From Beta vulgaris subsp. vulgaris (lineage: Eukaryota; Streptophyta; Magnoliopsida; Caryophyllales; Amaranthaceae): 64,000 bases of DNA. The position numbers and the translations under genes are program-made. Numbering within the stretch: position 1 is the stretch's first letter; each line of letters begins with the position of its first letter. The notes under the pieces are model-generated. The model was not told where the DNA came from and made no database searches. It saw nothing but the letters and a program-made list of their open reading frames with translations. Below are positions 1 to 12,655 of the stretch, in pieces. The stretch spans positions 5,151,507 to 5,215,506 of the forward strand of contig NC_079209.1 in assembly GCF_026745355.1 (NCBI RefSeq), given 5' to 3'.

Positions 1-1313
1 TTGATAATACTTATATAATATAAAGTATATAACCTTGATAAAAATCCTTTTTCCTTGCCTAGGTACCTTGCCTAAAGTGTGCACACCCCCCAAGTTTAGT
101 ATTCCTTACTGAGTCTATTACGAGGGGAACTACCTTGTCCACATGACTTATACAAAAAGTACATGGGTAAATAATATAATAGCTACCGTTCTTGTTAGTA
201 AATAACAAGCCGTGGCCTCTTTATAAATTGTGATCATAAAAGATCATATAACTAATAAAAATCCTCCTGAAATAATCCTCCTTTAAAAAGAATAATAATT
301 CTTAAAACTTAGCCATATAAAGGCATAAATAAAATAACTTGCTCAATGGTTAACCTTTGAAAAATAATAATAGTTCAAAAACACTCCTTTTTAAATATAT
401 AAACATGAATCAAAAGATCCAACTCCTTCTAAAATATTTGAATATAAATTCAAAGATCAAACTTTATAAAGGAAGACATAATTCAAAGTTCATAAATAAA
501 ATTTATAAACATTCAAACATGTTCATATAAAACAGATGCAGTTCATAATAAAACTCATAAAAACATGTATTTCAATCCAAAATATTTTCCTAAAACATAA
601 TACTACACTTGCAAAACAATTATTAAAGATCTACAAATACACGCACCTTGAATAATAATAACTACTAGGGAGAAGAGAAAAGGTAGGCTAAGAGGAGAGA
701 GAGTTTAAACTTGAGAAAAGAGATTTATTTCTCAAATTTGGTGTGAAAAATATGATGGGTGGAGACCCCTATTTATACTAGTTGGATAGGTAGAATCGGA
801 ATAGGATTAGGAAACTAAAAGATAGATTTAGGGAAAAAGATAAACTAATCTAGTTAGGATATAACTAATATTTACGCTTATCCAATTAAGATTAGAAAAA
901 AATATAAATTATTCCATAATACGTAATTATAGAGGATAAAATAACTAAAAGATAGGTTAAAAGAAAAGATTACAAAAATTTGATAAACATGTAACTCACT
1001 GGCGTGAGTTATGAGTTTGCGGCAGAATTTTTTTTTTTTTTTTTTTTTTTTCTTCTTTTCTTTTTACAAACCTTTTTGAAATTGTTTTTAAAATATTTTT
1101 AATTTTATTTTGAAACAACTACTTGAATGTAAAACTTAGGAAAGTTAGGCCCAAAATTCATTTGGGCTAAAATTCGTTTTAAATACCTAAAACCTTTCTT
1201 ATAAAAGCCTTTTTAATAAATAATAAGCCTTTTTAGTAAATAAAACCTTTTTCAAAAACTAAAACTTTTATAAAAATATAAATAATAACTTACTAAAAAT
1301 ACGGAGTATTACA
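1..1313 (-). repeat. 3' LTR of the gypsy-type element (partial)
   Basis: Direct repeat of 4573-5883, differing by scattered substitutions, short indels and the length of a poly-T tract (about 1028-1050 here). It ends at 1313 in ATTACA, which on the minus strand is the LTR start TGTAAT. It is cut by the window edge, so its full length must be taken from the other copy. Confidence 0.85.
770..777 (-). promoter_or_regulatory. TATA box of the 3' LTR
   Basis: The minus strand reads GTATAAATAGGGGTCTCC here, a strong plant TATA box. The same word occurs at 5343-5350 in the other LTR. A pyrimidine-rich leader lies about 60-110 bases downstream in the minus direction, which fits a transcription start for the retroelement. 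Confidence 0.6.
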
Positions 1314-4194
1314 GACTACCCCCCTTAAAAGAAGTTTCGTCCTCGAAACTTGAAACAAGCAAGTAAGAAGTAAAGCATGTAATTAACATAAATACCAAAA
1401 AATTTCTATTAAAGTAAGTTGGCTCACTTAATAACTCATAAAATAAGTCAAAATGAGGTCAAAAATAGTGTTTTAAGTTAAAAGCGCGAAACTCTATCGC
1501 ATTCTACCCCCCTTAAAAGGAGTTACGTCCTCGTAACTCGCTAAGGTTTAAAACTTGACTTAAAAATTAATACCACTTTGTAATACAACAATATAAGAAT
1601 TGTTGCAGGAAATATAATAATAAAATCACTAGAGAAATAACACTTTTAAAAATAACTTTTAGGCTTTAAAAAGAATAACCTTTATGTCAAGGTATTAATA
1701 ATATAAATAAATGCCTTTAATAATAGATCAACATATAGAGAAAGTATTTGAATAAGTACAAAAGTGTATAGTTTATGACAAACTGAAAAGTTTATAAAAA
1801 TTGAGTAGAAAAATTTTCCAAATTCTTGAAATAATAAAGAAATACATACTGATACTAAAGACAAGTTTTGTAGGAAAACTATTTGAGCAAATACTAATAT
1901 ATTATCAAAATGCTATAATATAGTGAGAACAAAAGAACTTTATAAAATCTTTCGCAAGCTTTACTCGAAAATAAAATATTCAAACAACTTTTTCTTTTGT
2001 TTGTAATTAAAATACATTTGTTTTCTCCTCAAAATTTAATCAGCTTTACATAACTCATGAAGATCTCACAATGAACATAAAAAAATTACCCCTGATCCTA
2101 CTACTTGATTAATCAAAATCAAATCAATTCATCATTATTCACAAGCAAAACTTGTCAGTATATATACTAACACAACATATACTTGAAAAGAAATAAACTT
2201 TCTTACTTAGGTCCTCAAAACTAAAGTCCTCGAAATTCATCTTCAAATTTTTTTCTTAAAATACCATAATTAATATTCTCTCAAAAATAAATAGTACTCA
2301 ACTATAATTTGAGATAGTAAATAAGCAATCTTTTCCTGAAAATTCATACAATCTTCATTAACTCCTTCATATAATACAAACTCAATGCTTAAATCCATAA
2401 TAAAAATATGACTATTCTTTCAAAAATCAAACCTCGATTGACTAGTTTCGTCCCTTTTTCTCTTTTATTAAGCTCCAGATTTCTGCCAAAAGAATATATT
2501 TCTTCTATTATTAGAGTCACTTAATTATTTCAATTAGTGATATACCCAATCCTTGTAATCACTCTATCTTTCATATTGCCAAAACAACAATTATACACTA
2601 TCCTTCAAGCAAAAGTACTTTAAGACTACTCCCAAAAATAATACTTCTCTTAACACCAATAATCCTCAAAATCAACTTAGAATACATTGAAAGAATTCTA
2701 GTATCTTACTTCACCTTTAAAACAAAAATGATCTAAAGGAACCTGCTAAAGTTTCAAATATGGTCTTACTTCGTACTTTCTTTGCTTAACTATAACAACG
2801 ATGACTCCTTTGTGATTCAGCATAGAGGAAAATTCCTTAATTAAATCCAGCTTCAAATATGGTACCTCGTATACCTGTAAGGTCCTCATAATATTCCTTA
2901 TTTTGTCACCTTTCAAAGGTTATCTCTATATCATTGCTAAGACGGTGTTGACTATATCCATAAACAAAATATACAACTTATCTAAATCTTAATAATTCCT
3001 CCAAGATGATATAAACCATTGACCTCCTACTTGTTTCCACAAATTATGAAATTTCTCTTCCTTACTCATATCACTAAACATTAAAGATCATCCAACTTAA
3101 AAAAACTTCAAATGACTAATTTCACAATTCTTATAGCACATAACATAATGTATGACCTTCTTCACTCCTACTAAAAATAATAACTACTAAACTTCTTTCC
3201 TTCAAAGGAATAAACTAGAACAATTTTCACCTTTAATGGATCTCAAATAGTCAACTTGGCTTACTTTGAACTCATAGGTTCTCCTAACACTTATAAATCA
3301 ATAAGATAAACATATTGATGCTTTACACAATGTATATAAATCACTTTGCATGAATTAGATCACATGCATACATGTCATATAAGACATTAAATAACCAAGT
3401 TCATCTCATAGAGAATATACATGCCAAAAAAATAAAATATCATAAGAGATAGTAATCTCACAACTTGCAAGTAGCTTTTCTTAATAACATGTCATGAAAG
3501 ACAGAATAATAACTCAATTCTTAAATAATAAACTCTTTCTTTTGCTTATGAAAAATACGAAGATTTTTCATATTAACTTGACAATAAGTCACACTTCCTT
3601 AAAATATATTCAAAATAATAATGTTACAAATAGAACAATAAACACTAAACAATTCTTATAAAAGAAATCAATACTTTATAAAAAAGTTCCAGCTTCGTAA
3701 TTCAAATAAATATATATAGATTTATAAGATAAATACGGATTGCATGTTGAAATAATAGTCAAAATAAAAATAACATTTGAACTATAATTTCAAATGAATC
3801 GAAAAATATTTGAAATTCCTATATAAAAAAAAATGTTTGATATTCTTGAAAAATACGTATATATATATATGTATATGACCAAAAGAGTTGTTTATTTGAA
3901 TACTAGGCTTAGTGTATGAATAATTAATCGAGTGAGTTCCCAGGAAAGAGAGGTGCGGCACAAACGGCCAACTTAAGTACCAAGTCTTTCCTTAGCCAGA
4001 ACTTTCCTCAGAAAAATAAGTCCACATACTTATTCCGTTCGTCAAAATATAAATCATAAAATATTTGTACTTGAAAATATAAGTATTTGCTTAAAAAAGT
4101 ATTTTTTTTTTTTTACATAATATAATAACACCTCCAAATTTCTCTCTTTTAGAAAACTTATTTTAATATAAAACTCCTTGAGAAACTTGAGAGT
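1314..4194 (-). other. Interior of the gypsy-type element, no coding capacity
   Basis: AT-rich 2.9 kb with no convincing ORF on either strand. On the minus strand two polypurine-tract/pol-end words are present, one at 1314-1345 and a diverged second one at 1505-1545 (reading TTACGAGGACGTAACTCC then TTTTAAGGGGGGTAGAAT). No tRNA primer-binding site of the usual TGGTATCAGAGC form was seen next to the 5' LTR. The rest looks like old, heavily mutated retroelement sequence or filler. Confidence 0.6.
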
Positions 4195-5589
4195 ATTACA
4201 GCCACGTGATAACGTTAAAGGCTTTAATACTAACTACTAACTGAACTTTAAACTAATGCAGCGGAAATAACTTAAATAACTTCTCTTTATTAATATAAAC
4301 TTTATTGTACAACTAATAACAATAAAATAAAGAAAATAAAATAACAACTCCTTGACTAATTATGATTCCTCACTAGCTCCCCCATATGAAGTATGCATCA
4401 ATCAACCTGTAAAATCTGCTCACCAAAAGGGTCATCACAGGGACAAAGCCATAAAACAAAACAAAACAAAAGCGTGTCAGTAAAAATACTGAGTACATGT
4501 ATATGCGGAATATTAAAACTTTATTTAATTAAACTTTGAAATATTTAATTTCAAAAAACCTTTCTTGGATACTTGATAATACTTGTATAACATAAAGTAT
4601 ATAACCTTGATAAAAATCTTTTTTCCTTGCCTAGGTACCTTGCCTAAAGTGTGCACACCCCCCAAGTTTAGTATTCCTTACTGAGTCTATTACGAGGGGA
4701 ACTACCTTGTCCACATGACTTATACAAAAAGTACATGGGTAAATAATATAATAGCTACCGTTCTTGCTAATAAATAACAAGCCGTGGCCTCTTTATAAAT
4801 TGTGATCATAAAAGATCATATAACTAATAAAAATCCTTCTGAAATAATCCTCCTTTAAAAAGAATAATAATTCTTAAAACTTAGCCATATAAAGGCATAA
4901 ATAAAATAACTTGCTCAATGGTTAACCTTTGAAAAATAATAATAGTTCAAAAACACTCCTTTTTAAATATATAAACATGAATCAAAAGATCAACTCCTTC
5001 TAAAATATTTGAATATAAATTCAAAGATCAAACTTTATATAAACGAAGACATAATTCAAAGTTCATAAATAAAATTTATAAACATTCAAACATGTTCATA
5101 TAAACAGATGCAGTTCATAATAAAATCATAAAAACATGTATTTCAATCCAAAATATTTTCCTAAAAACATAATACTACACTTGCAAAACAATTATTAAAG
5201 ATCTACAAATACACGCACCTTGAATAATAATAACTACTAGGGAGAAGAGAAAAGGTAGGCTAAGAGGGAGAGAGAGTTTAAACTTGAGAAAAGAGATTTA
5301 TTTCTCAAATTTGGTGTGAAAAATATGATGGGTGGAGACCCCTATTTATACTAGTTGGATAGTAGAATCGGAATAGGATTAGGAAACTAAAAGATAGATT
5401 TAGGGAAAAAGATAAACTAATCTAGTTAGATATAACTAATATTTACGCTTATCCAATAAGATTAGAAAAATATAAATTATCCATAATACGTAATTATAGA
5501 GGATAAAATAACTAAAAGATAAGTTAAAAGAAAGATTACAAAATTTGATAAACATGTAACTCACTGGCGTGAGTTATGAGTTGCGGCAG

Positions 5590-5621
<32 letters not shown>

Positions 5622-5883
5622 CTTCTTTTCTTTTTACAAACCTTTTTGAAATTGTTTTTAAAATATTTTTAATTTTATTTTGAAACAACTACTTGAATGT
5701 AAAACTTAGGAAAGTTAGGCCCAAAATTCATTTGGGCTAAAATTCGTTTTAAATACCTAAAACCTTTCTTATAAAAGCCTTTTTAATAAATAATAAGCCT
5801 TTTTAGTAAATAAAACCTTTTTCAAAAACTAAAACTTTTATAAAAATATAAATAATAACTTACTAAAAATACGGAGTATTACA
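4195..5883 (-). repeat. 5' LTR of the gypsy-type element
   Basis: The right boundary at 5883 (ATTACA) is firm because it matches the first copy base for base. The left boundary is estimated at the word TATTACAGCCACG near 4195, by analogy with the solo LTR at 40754, which begins TGTAACGGCCCG before the same kind of R/U5 region. The stretch around 4430-4510 (GGGTCATCACAGGG, then AGTAAAAATACTGAGTACAT) is a style common in gypsy LTRs. Length would be about 1.7 kb. Confidence 0.7.
5343..5350 (-). promoter_or_regulatory. TATA box of the 5' LTR
   Basis: Minus-strand TATAAATA inside GTATAAATAGGGGTCTCC, identical to the copy at 770-777. In this LTR it would drive transcription of the element towards lower coordinates. 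Confidence 0.6.
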
Positions 5884-8804
5884 TTTATTTTCCGAGGCGT
5901 TCCAAAGGTGAAGATCAATGTTGTGGAAGGCATGACATCTATTGATATTTGGCATAAGCGTTTGGGTCACCCTTCGGAGAAAGTTTTGAGGCATTTACCG
6001 TGTGTGAGTCCCTTTGATGTTAGTAGTTCCAATAAAGATGGGTGTGATGTGTGTTTTCGTGCTCATCACACTAGAACCAGTTTTCCTAGGTGTAATAGTA
6101 GAGCTAGTCGGATGTTTGAATTAGTTCATTGTGATTTATGAGGTCCTTATAGAACAAAGTCTACTTGTGGTGCATCTTATTTTTTGACTTTAGTTGATGA
6201 TTATTCTCGTTCTGTATGGACTTATTTGCTAAATAATAAATTGGAGGTTGAAACAATGTTCTTGCATTTTGTGGCTTTGATTGATCGCTAATTTGACCAG
6301 AAGATTAAATATGTGCGCAGTGATAATGGCACAGAATTCAATTGCTTCAACCGTACTTTTTGCACCATGGAATTATCTTTGAAACATCATGTGTTAAAAC
6401 CCCCCAACAGAATGGTAGAGTGGAGCGAAAACATGGCCATATTTTAAATGTTGCCCGGGCATTGAGATTTTAGGCTAATCTTCCTTTAAAATTTTGGGGG
6501 GATTGTGTGCAGGCAGCTTGTCATTTGATAAATCGAACCCTTTCTGTCGTCCTTAATTCTAAAACCCCCTATGAGTGCTTGTTTGATAAGCCCCCTACAA
6601 TGACTGATATTAAGATCTTTGGGTGTTTGTGTTATGCCTATAGTATTTCCCATGGGGGTGATAAATTTGCCAGTAGGAGCTGAAGGTGTGTGTTTCTGGG
6701 ATATTCTTATACTCAAAAGGGCTGGAAATTATATGATTTAGACACCCAGAAATATTTTGTTTCCCGTGATGTGAAATTCATTAAACATAAATTCCCCTTT
6801 AGTGAGCCTGCACCTGTACCTGTGTCACCTGCGGTTCCGAATACTGTGGTTTATTGTGAGGAGGAGATGAGTATGCCCCTTGTGGAAACACCAGGACCGG
6901 AGGTTGGTCCTCTTGGATATGAGGAGGGTGAGGCGACGCTGGGAGTGGCGGAGCCTCCGACGGACGGTGGGCGGCCGGAGGTGGCGCCTACCATGGGAAA
7001 TGACCCGGCCCTTGTCCAGGGAGGGTGTAGAACAGGAGATGTGGAGGATTTGGGAAGAGGAAAACGAACCAAAATACCGAATAAAAAGTTACAGGATTTT
7101 GTTACTCATACGGTAGTGAAAAAGAAAAGTTCATCAACTCAGGCACCTGCTTCGACAACGTCCTCAGGTACCCCATATCCTATTACACATTATGTTAGCT
7201 GTGAAAAGTTTTCTGCTAACCATCGCAGGTTTCTAGCTGCTATAACTACAGGTCGCCCTCCAAAATCATTTAAAGAAGCCATGAAACATGAAGGGTGGTG
7301 TGAAGCCATGGGAGTTGAGATACAAGCTCTAGAAAATCAGGGCACATGGGAATTACAACCACTTCCTTCAGGAAAGAAGGCCTTGGGGAGTAAGTGGGTT
7401 TATATAGAAAAGTATGATGAGAAAGGAAACCTTCAGAGACTGAAGGCAAAATTGGTTATCTTTGGCCATCATCAGGTGGAAGGGATTGATTATAACGAAA
7501 CATTTGCCCTGGTAGCAAAAATGTCTACTGTTCGTACTTTCCTGGTCGTTGCAGCAGTCAAGAAATGGGACATTCATCAGATGGATGTCCATAATGCCTT
7601 CTTACATGGAGATTTGGAGGAAGAAGTTTACATGAAAATTCCACCTGGTTTTCAGGGAAATAAGTCTAATCTAGTGTGCAGGATGAAGAAATCATTGTAT
7701 GGCTTGAAGTAGGCACCTAGATGTTGGTTTGCGAAATTGGCCACTGCTTTGAAAACATATGGGTTTAAGCAGTCCTCATCTGATTATTCCTTGTTTACAT
7801 TTACTAGGAATAGTATTCAGTTGAATGTTCTCATCTATGTGGATGACATGATTATTGCAGGAAATGATCAAAAAGCTTTACTGAACTTCAAAGCTTACCT
7901 TGGGAAATGTTTCAAAATGAATGATTTAAGAGCTTTGAAATATTTCCTTAGTCTTGAGATTGCTAGGGGGCACATGGAATTTTTATTGAGTCAAAGGAAG
8001 TAGGCATTTGATATCATTGTGGAGGCAGGGTTACTTGGGGCAAAACCTGCTGAGTTTCCTATGGAGCAACATCATCAGCTGGCTGTGGCAGAGGGTCCTG
8101 TGTTTGATGATTTGGAGAAATATCGTAGATTGACGGGCAGATTGATATATCTTGCTGTTACGAGACCTGATCTGGCATATTCTCTTCACATTTTATCACA
8201 GTTTATGCAGGTGCCTAAGGTGGTTCATTGGGAGGCCGCGTTACGCGTAGTTCGATATTTGAAGAAAAATCCAGGCCAGTGCATATTATTTCGTTCGGAC
8301 AGTGATCTCCGCCTGGAGGGATGGTGTGATTCGGATTGGGCTAGTTGTCCTCTTAGTAGGAGATCTGGGAGTGGGTGGTTCGTGTTGTTGGGATATTCTC
8401 CTATTTCCTGGAAGACTAAGAAGCAGCCTACAGTTTCTCGATCATCTGCAGAGGCAGAATATCGTTCGATGGCTGCTATTGTGTGTGAATTAAAGTGGTT
8501 GAAGCAGTTATTGGGTGATCTCGAAATTCAACATCCAGCAGGCATGCGGTTATATTGTGATAGCCAATCTGCCTTATATATTACCCAGAATCCGGTGTTT
8601 CATGAACGTACAAAACACATTGAGGCAGATTGTCATTTCGTTCGTGATGCCGTGACTGAAGGTCTTGTGAGTCCGTCCTATGTTCCTACTAAGTTTCAGC
8701 CGGCCGATATATTTTCCAAAGCACTTGGTAGGACTCAGTTTGAATTTTTATTGTGCAAGTTGGCATTCGTGATTTGCATGCTCCAACTTGAGGGAGGATG
8801 TTAG
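5884..8804 (+). pseudogene. Copia pol polyprotein remnant (integrase, RT, RNase H)
   Basis: Domains in order: GAG-pre-integrase at about 5940-6140 (WHKRLGHPSEKVLRHLP and a downstream CDVC); integrase core at 6140-6480 (VRSDNGTEF with the second catalytic Asp, VERKHGH with the Glu region); integrase C-terminal part at 6690-6790 ([11 protein letters not shown]); reverse transcriptase at about 7250-8000 ([14 protein letters not shown], then YVDDMI with the catalytic Asp pair); RNase H at about 8310-8660 (WCDSDWASCP, SRSSAEAEYRSMA, CDSQSALYI). The frame ends in LEGGC, which overlaps the polypurine tract, as is usual in copia. Disruptions: stops at 6139, 6289, 6471, 6681, 7711 and 8001, and a frameshift near 6395. 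It cannot make a working protein. The longest clean pieces are 6690-7712 and 8019-8804. Confidence 0.92.
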
Positions 8805-8920
8805 AATTATCTTTATATGTTTAAGATAGACTTGAGGGATAGCATGTTATTTCTAATGGACCCCTAGATGCAGGATGTATATATATACTTGATTGATGAA
8901 TGAGATGATCACACATAACA
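8799..8920 (+). repeat. Probable 3' LTR of the copia element
   Basis: A polypurine tract (GAGGGAGGA) ends just before TGTTAG at 8799, the usual start of copia LTRs. The nearest fitting end is ATAACA at 8920, giving TGTTA...TAACA inverted ends and a 122-bp LTR, short but within the range for copia. No second LTR is in the window, so the right boundary is a best guess. Confidence 0.5.
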
Positions 8921-8937
8921 TTAACCTAACTTAATAA

Positions 8938-9213
8938 GAAGCGAGTGATAGTGATGATGGAGAAGGGAGTTCATCTGAAGAAGGAGAATCGAGTGATAGT
9001 GATGATGGAGAAATTGATGATGGAGAAGCTGATCATATAGATGATGTGACTGAAACTGGAAATGAAGAAAATGATATCAATGATCAGATAAATGAGGGAG
9101 ATGACATTAATCAAAAAGATATTAATCACCAAGTTGAGGATGCTAATGAAGAAGAGCTTACTCCTTGGCAAGTGTTTATGAAAAATCTCGTTACTGTTTA
9201 TATTAGGATTTGA
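8938..9213 (+). pseudogene. Acidic ORF fragment of unknown function
   Basis: A 91-codon open frame without its own start, preceded by an in-frame TAA at 8935 and ending TGA at 9211. The translation is very acidic (runs such as SDSDDGEGSSSEEGE, later DDINQKDINHQVEDANEEE) and closes with LTPWQVFMKNLVTVYIRI. The first 25 codons hold a direct repeat of the word GAGTGATAGTGATGATGGAGAA. The ORF begins next to a possible splice acceptor (TTAATAAG), so it could be the last exon of a host gene truncated by the copia insertion, or a captured piece. Acidic serine/aspartate tails occur in many nuclear proteins. I do not recognise the family. Confidence 0.35.
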
Positions 9214-9720
9214 TCCATCTTTGTCTCACATACACAATACTAAGTGTGTTGTCACTCTTTGCACTTTTTGTCTCCAAGTAAACTGACATGTGTCTTTCTT
9301 TAGTTTTGCACATACGCGTAGGTTTGTGCAATTGTGCATAAATAAAAGACTTGTTCAATTTCTCAACTCATTTTTTGCTTTTTATGGTTATTTCTTATCT
9401 TGTATAAAAAGAGAATTGGGGTTTCGGCTGCCCAGGGGTAGGGGCACCGACCCACTTCTCAAAGAAATTACGTCCGTGCCATTGCTCTTAATGGAAAATA
9501 AAAAAAAAATGACTTTGGGTTCCCGGTATCGACACGTCAATTCTCTCTCCTCAACCTCTTAATTTTTCTTTCATCAGTTTAACCAAAACAAACTTCCCTA
9601 CTTTCTCTCTGTTCATCTTCATCATCATTGTAATTTCCGCCACTATTATCATCTTCGTCGTCGCCGGAGATCGAGTCCAGTTGATTGATGCTGGTCACTT
9701 GGTCAGTTCTTAAATTCAAA
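9214..9720 (+). other. No gene; stretch resembling a plant promoter and 5' UTR
   Basis: 9214-9540 holds nothing recognisable apart from an AATAAAAG word near 9342. From about 9540 to 9690 the sequence is pyrimidine-rich (CTCTCTCCTCAACCTCTT, TTCATCTTCATCATCATTG) and then GC-richer (TCTTCGTCGTCGCCGGAGA), ending near a possible splice donor at 9700. That is the style of a plant 5' UTR, but no coding exon follows that I can support. Confidence 0.25.
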
Positions 9721-10334
9721 ATCATGAAGCTTTTTTTCTTAATCCGAAATTTCATCTTCCTAATTTGTTGTAATAGTGTTTGGATAATTTTGTTTCCTGT
9801 TTTTTAATTGGTTTATCTTGTTTGATCGAGTCCAGTTTGATTCCCAATTTGGATAATTTGCATGGAAGCCTTAACTGTTGTTGGGGGAATTTTGGTCCCC
9901 AGGCTTGATGAGAGTAAAACAAAATTTTAGTTTAGAAAAAGTTAGTTAAATCTCAATAAAAGTACAGTAAGGTCAGCAAAAATAAGCCATGTAGTTGAAA
10001 TAAGAGTTGAAAAGAATAAATTTCATATGACTATGTTATGAAGTTTGACAAATAATAATAAAGTCCGCTATAGATTGCCTCCATTATGGGTCATTTCAGA
10101 ATTTCAGATATATATATAAATGGTAAGAAAAGATATGTGCACAACAGTTTTAGATTCTATTTTTGTTATTTTGTTCTTCTGTTATTCGGAAATAATCTAG
10201 ACAGTGAAAACGGCAAGATTATGACACCTAAAGGAGCAAGTTTAGAAAATGGTGATGGTAGTTCTTAAGAACTAGGAAGATGAAGAAAAGTTACTAAAAC
10301 CACCGGAAACAAAAAAATTATCTTTATTTTTTTT

Positions 10335-11232
10335 TTATATATTTGACAGCCTACAACAACAAATTTCATGATACTTTGGCTTCCAATTTGCATGTGTGGA
10401 ATGTGGATGTATGTCCTTTTCTTTCTTCATTCCCCTGGTTACTCAAGTAAAGCTAGCTACTAATCTCTCCATCTTCAATTACTATACATATTTGGCTTGA
10501 GGAACTCATAATGTTTTGGCAAGGAATGGTAATAGAGAGACATAAAGAGGGTGTCAGCATCTACAAAAGGAAAACAAGGCACAAAATAAAAATAAAAAAA
10601 CTCTCTGGCTCAATTAGGATACTAAGCACGTAACTCTGTGATGGTAATTGGGCTTTCGGATGAGTTGTCAATTTGTCGTTCTTTAATCTTAGAGGTTCTA
10701 GCCATTTAGTCATTTTCAATTTAGATGCATAACTTAATTAAATATTTTCAATTTAGATGCATAACTTTATTAACTAAGCTGACGCTCCTTATAAATCCTT
10801 ATATCTTGCATGGCACAAAGCTATATTTTATGATATCAACCATACATATTTTTTTGTTGTTAAAGTTGTTACTATATTTTTAATACTTTTTTTTGATAAT
10901 TTAGTATTAAATTTTATTAATTCATAAGAAAAGAATAAAAAAACTCGACTCAACCTAGGCATTCCTCTTCATGAAACTATATCTTTATTAGTACTTGTAA
11001 TGAAACTTTATTTAGTTGTTATAATTTGAAAAAAAATTGTTATAAGAGAGACTATAGGATACCTATGATAATTTAAGTCTATGCTAGAAAAACCTATATT
11101 ATACTTCCATAATTAATCATGATCAAGTTGTGTTAGACAACTAAAATTACGTATTTTTTGTATTTGATAGCCTACAACAACTACTTCCATGGTACTTTAA
11201 TTTCCAATTTGCATGTGTGGAATGTTGTATGT
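10335..11232 (+). repeat. Direct repeat pair (about 80 bp, 815 bp apart)
   Basis: The stretch at about 10340-10415 (TTTGACAGCCTACAACAAC, then CCAATTTGCATGTGTGGAAT) recurs at about 11163-11232 with a few differences. The intervening DNA has no gene. It may be the ends of a decayed element. Confidence 0.55.
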
Positions 11233-12251
11233 TCTTAAAAGTTTTATTGTATATTATAACAAAATACTCATGGAAGTAGATTAGGAGCGTATTCTTTGGT
11301 TCAAATTTTGGGGTGATGTATCCATTTATAATAAACATTGTATAACCAAAATATGATCTTTGGTAAAGTTGGGATTATGATTAGTAGATTTCATTATGAA
11401 ATTATGGTACATTGATTGTCATATAGTGTTGGTTGAGCTACGATAAATTAGATGGTTATGTGGGTTGATTAAGTATAGTGAGTTTGTATCATCTTAGTTA
11501 TTCAACTACTATTATTGTTTATTTTCTCATTTATATTTATGAATTTTTATAGTTTATGGAGCAATTTAAGGCTATACGAATTTTGACAATGAGTTTGTGG
11601 AATTAATTACAATTTTGGAAATTTCATTTGCTTGATGGTTTGTACTTTGTGATTTCATAAATTTATCGTAAAATTGTGTTCCTTTGGTGGGTTTTGGTTT
11701 TTATCTTCCACATTTGATTCTGTGTAATTTACTTGTCTTGATGTATATTGTTTGTAGGTTTTAAACAATATTGTATCGATAACTTGGGTAAGAGTATAGG
11801 AAACTTGAAAGCATACCTTTACAAAGTAAGAACGACTACCAAAAGTATTAACTTTGAGGTGAGTAGTCAAAATTTTTTCCTTTTTGATATGTAATTTGCA
11901 CTACTATTGTGAATGTTTAAGAGTGAAAATTACGTGAAATAAATGAATTCTTGTTGCAATTGTTGGCAGTTAAAATGGTGATTTCTTTATTTTGTTTTAA
12001 TATTTACAGCTCAAAATTATTGACAATGTTAGATTTGTCTTCCTAAGATTGTTAAGCAATATAAATACTTACCGAATCTTACCGAAATAAGATTCCTAGG
12101 GTTAAATCAATTATTGTTTTGTAAGTTATATATGATGGTTATATTTTGTATCTTGATGGATGCATGAAATAGTGTCACAAATATGTAATACATAACACAA
12201 AATCACATGTTGTCTTGATGTGTATGATTTGACAACACTATGTACTTTTGG

Positions 12252-12655
12252 TGTTTTCATTAGTCATTTCTTAGTACTATTCCTTTTTTTGTCTTCTTCA
12301 AAATTTCACAAGTGTGATAGATCTATATCTTTGTTTTTTTCCCAAGTTTTGGAAATATAATCCAACGTAACATACATCTACTATGAGGTTTTCTTCCCTT
12401 CTATCAATTAAATTTTGTTCCCAAAATTCACCGTAAGATATGATTTTTGTCTTTTTGCGTTAACTTATAATACATTAGATTTTGTTTTTACTCAAAGTTC
12501 TGTTGTTTGAATAGTGTTTTCATTAGTCACTTCTTAGTATTATTCCTTTTTTTGTCTTCCTCAAAATTCACAAGCACAATAGATTTATATCTTTGTTTTT
12601 CTCCTTAGTTTTGAGAATATAACCCACTATAACATACATCAACTATGAGGTTTTC
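12252..12655 (+). repeat. Direct duplication, about 145 bp, two copies 262 bp apart
   Basis: 12252-12395 and 12514-12655 share long words (GTGTTTTCATTAGTCA, TATTCCTTTTTTTGTCTTC, CTATGAGGTTTTCTT) in the same order, with scattered substitutions. No coding function is apparent. Confidence 0.7.

Larger units (their letters stand above)
1..5883 (-). mobile_element. Non-autonomous Ty3/gypsy-type LTR retrotransposon (left end outside the window)
   Basis: Two long direct repeats (1-1313 and 4573-5883, nearly identical by eye) flank a 2.9 kb interior. On the minus strand the interior ends in a polypurine tract of the form TTTTAAGGGGGGTAG (1314-1330) directly followed by TGTAATACTCCG, the LTR start, so the element reads right to left. 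The words just before the polypurine tract, TTTCGAGGACGAAACTT, are typical of the end of Ty3/gypsy pol. No gag or pol frame of useful length is present, so it is probably a LARD-like derivative moved in trans. It sits inside a copia element: copia coding sequence starts at 5884. The 5 bases after the right end are TTTAT. The matching TSD would lie left of the window. Confidence 0.75.
5884..8920 (+). mobile_element. Ty1/copia retrotransposon, 3' half
   Basis: Copia domains follow in the normal order: GAG-pre-integrase, integrase, reverse transcriptase, RNase H, polypurine tract, 3' LTR. The coding sequence is entered abruptly at 5884, immediately after the gypsy LTR. The 5' half (5' LTR, gag, protease, start of integrase) therefore probably lies left of the window, on the other side of the gypsy insertion. 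Several in-frame stops show it is long dead. Confidence 0.9.

Noticed and set aside
9540..10270. First exon of a host gene
   Set aside because: A leader-like composition is present, but no coding exon with homology or good frame follows, so only noted as resembling a 5' UTR.
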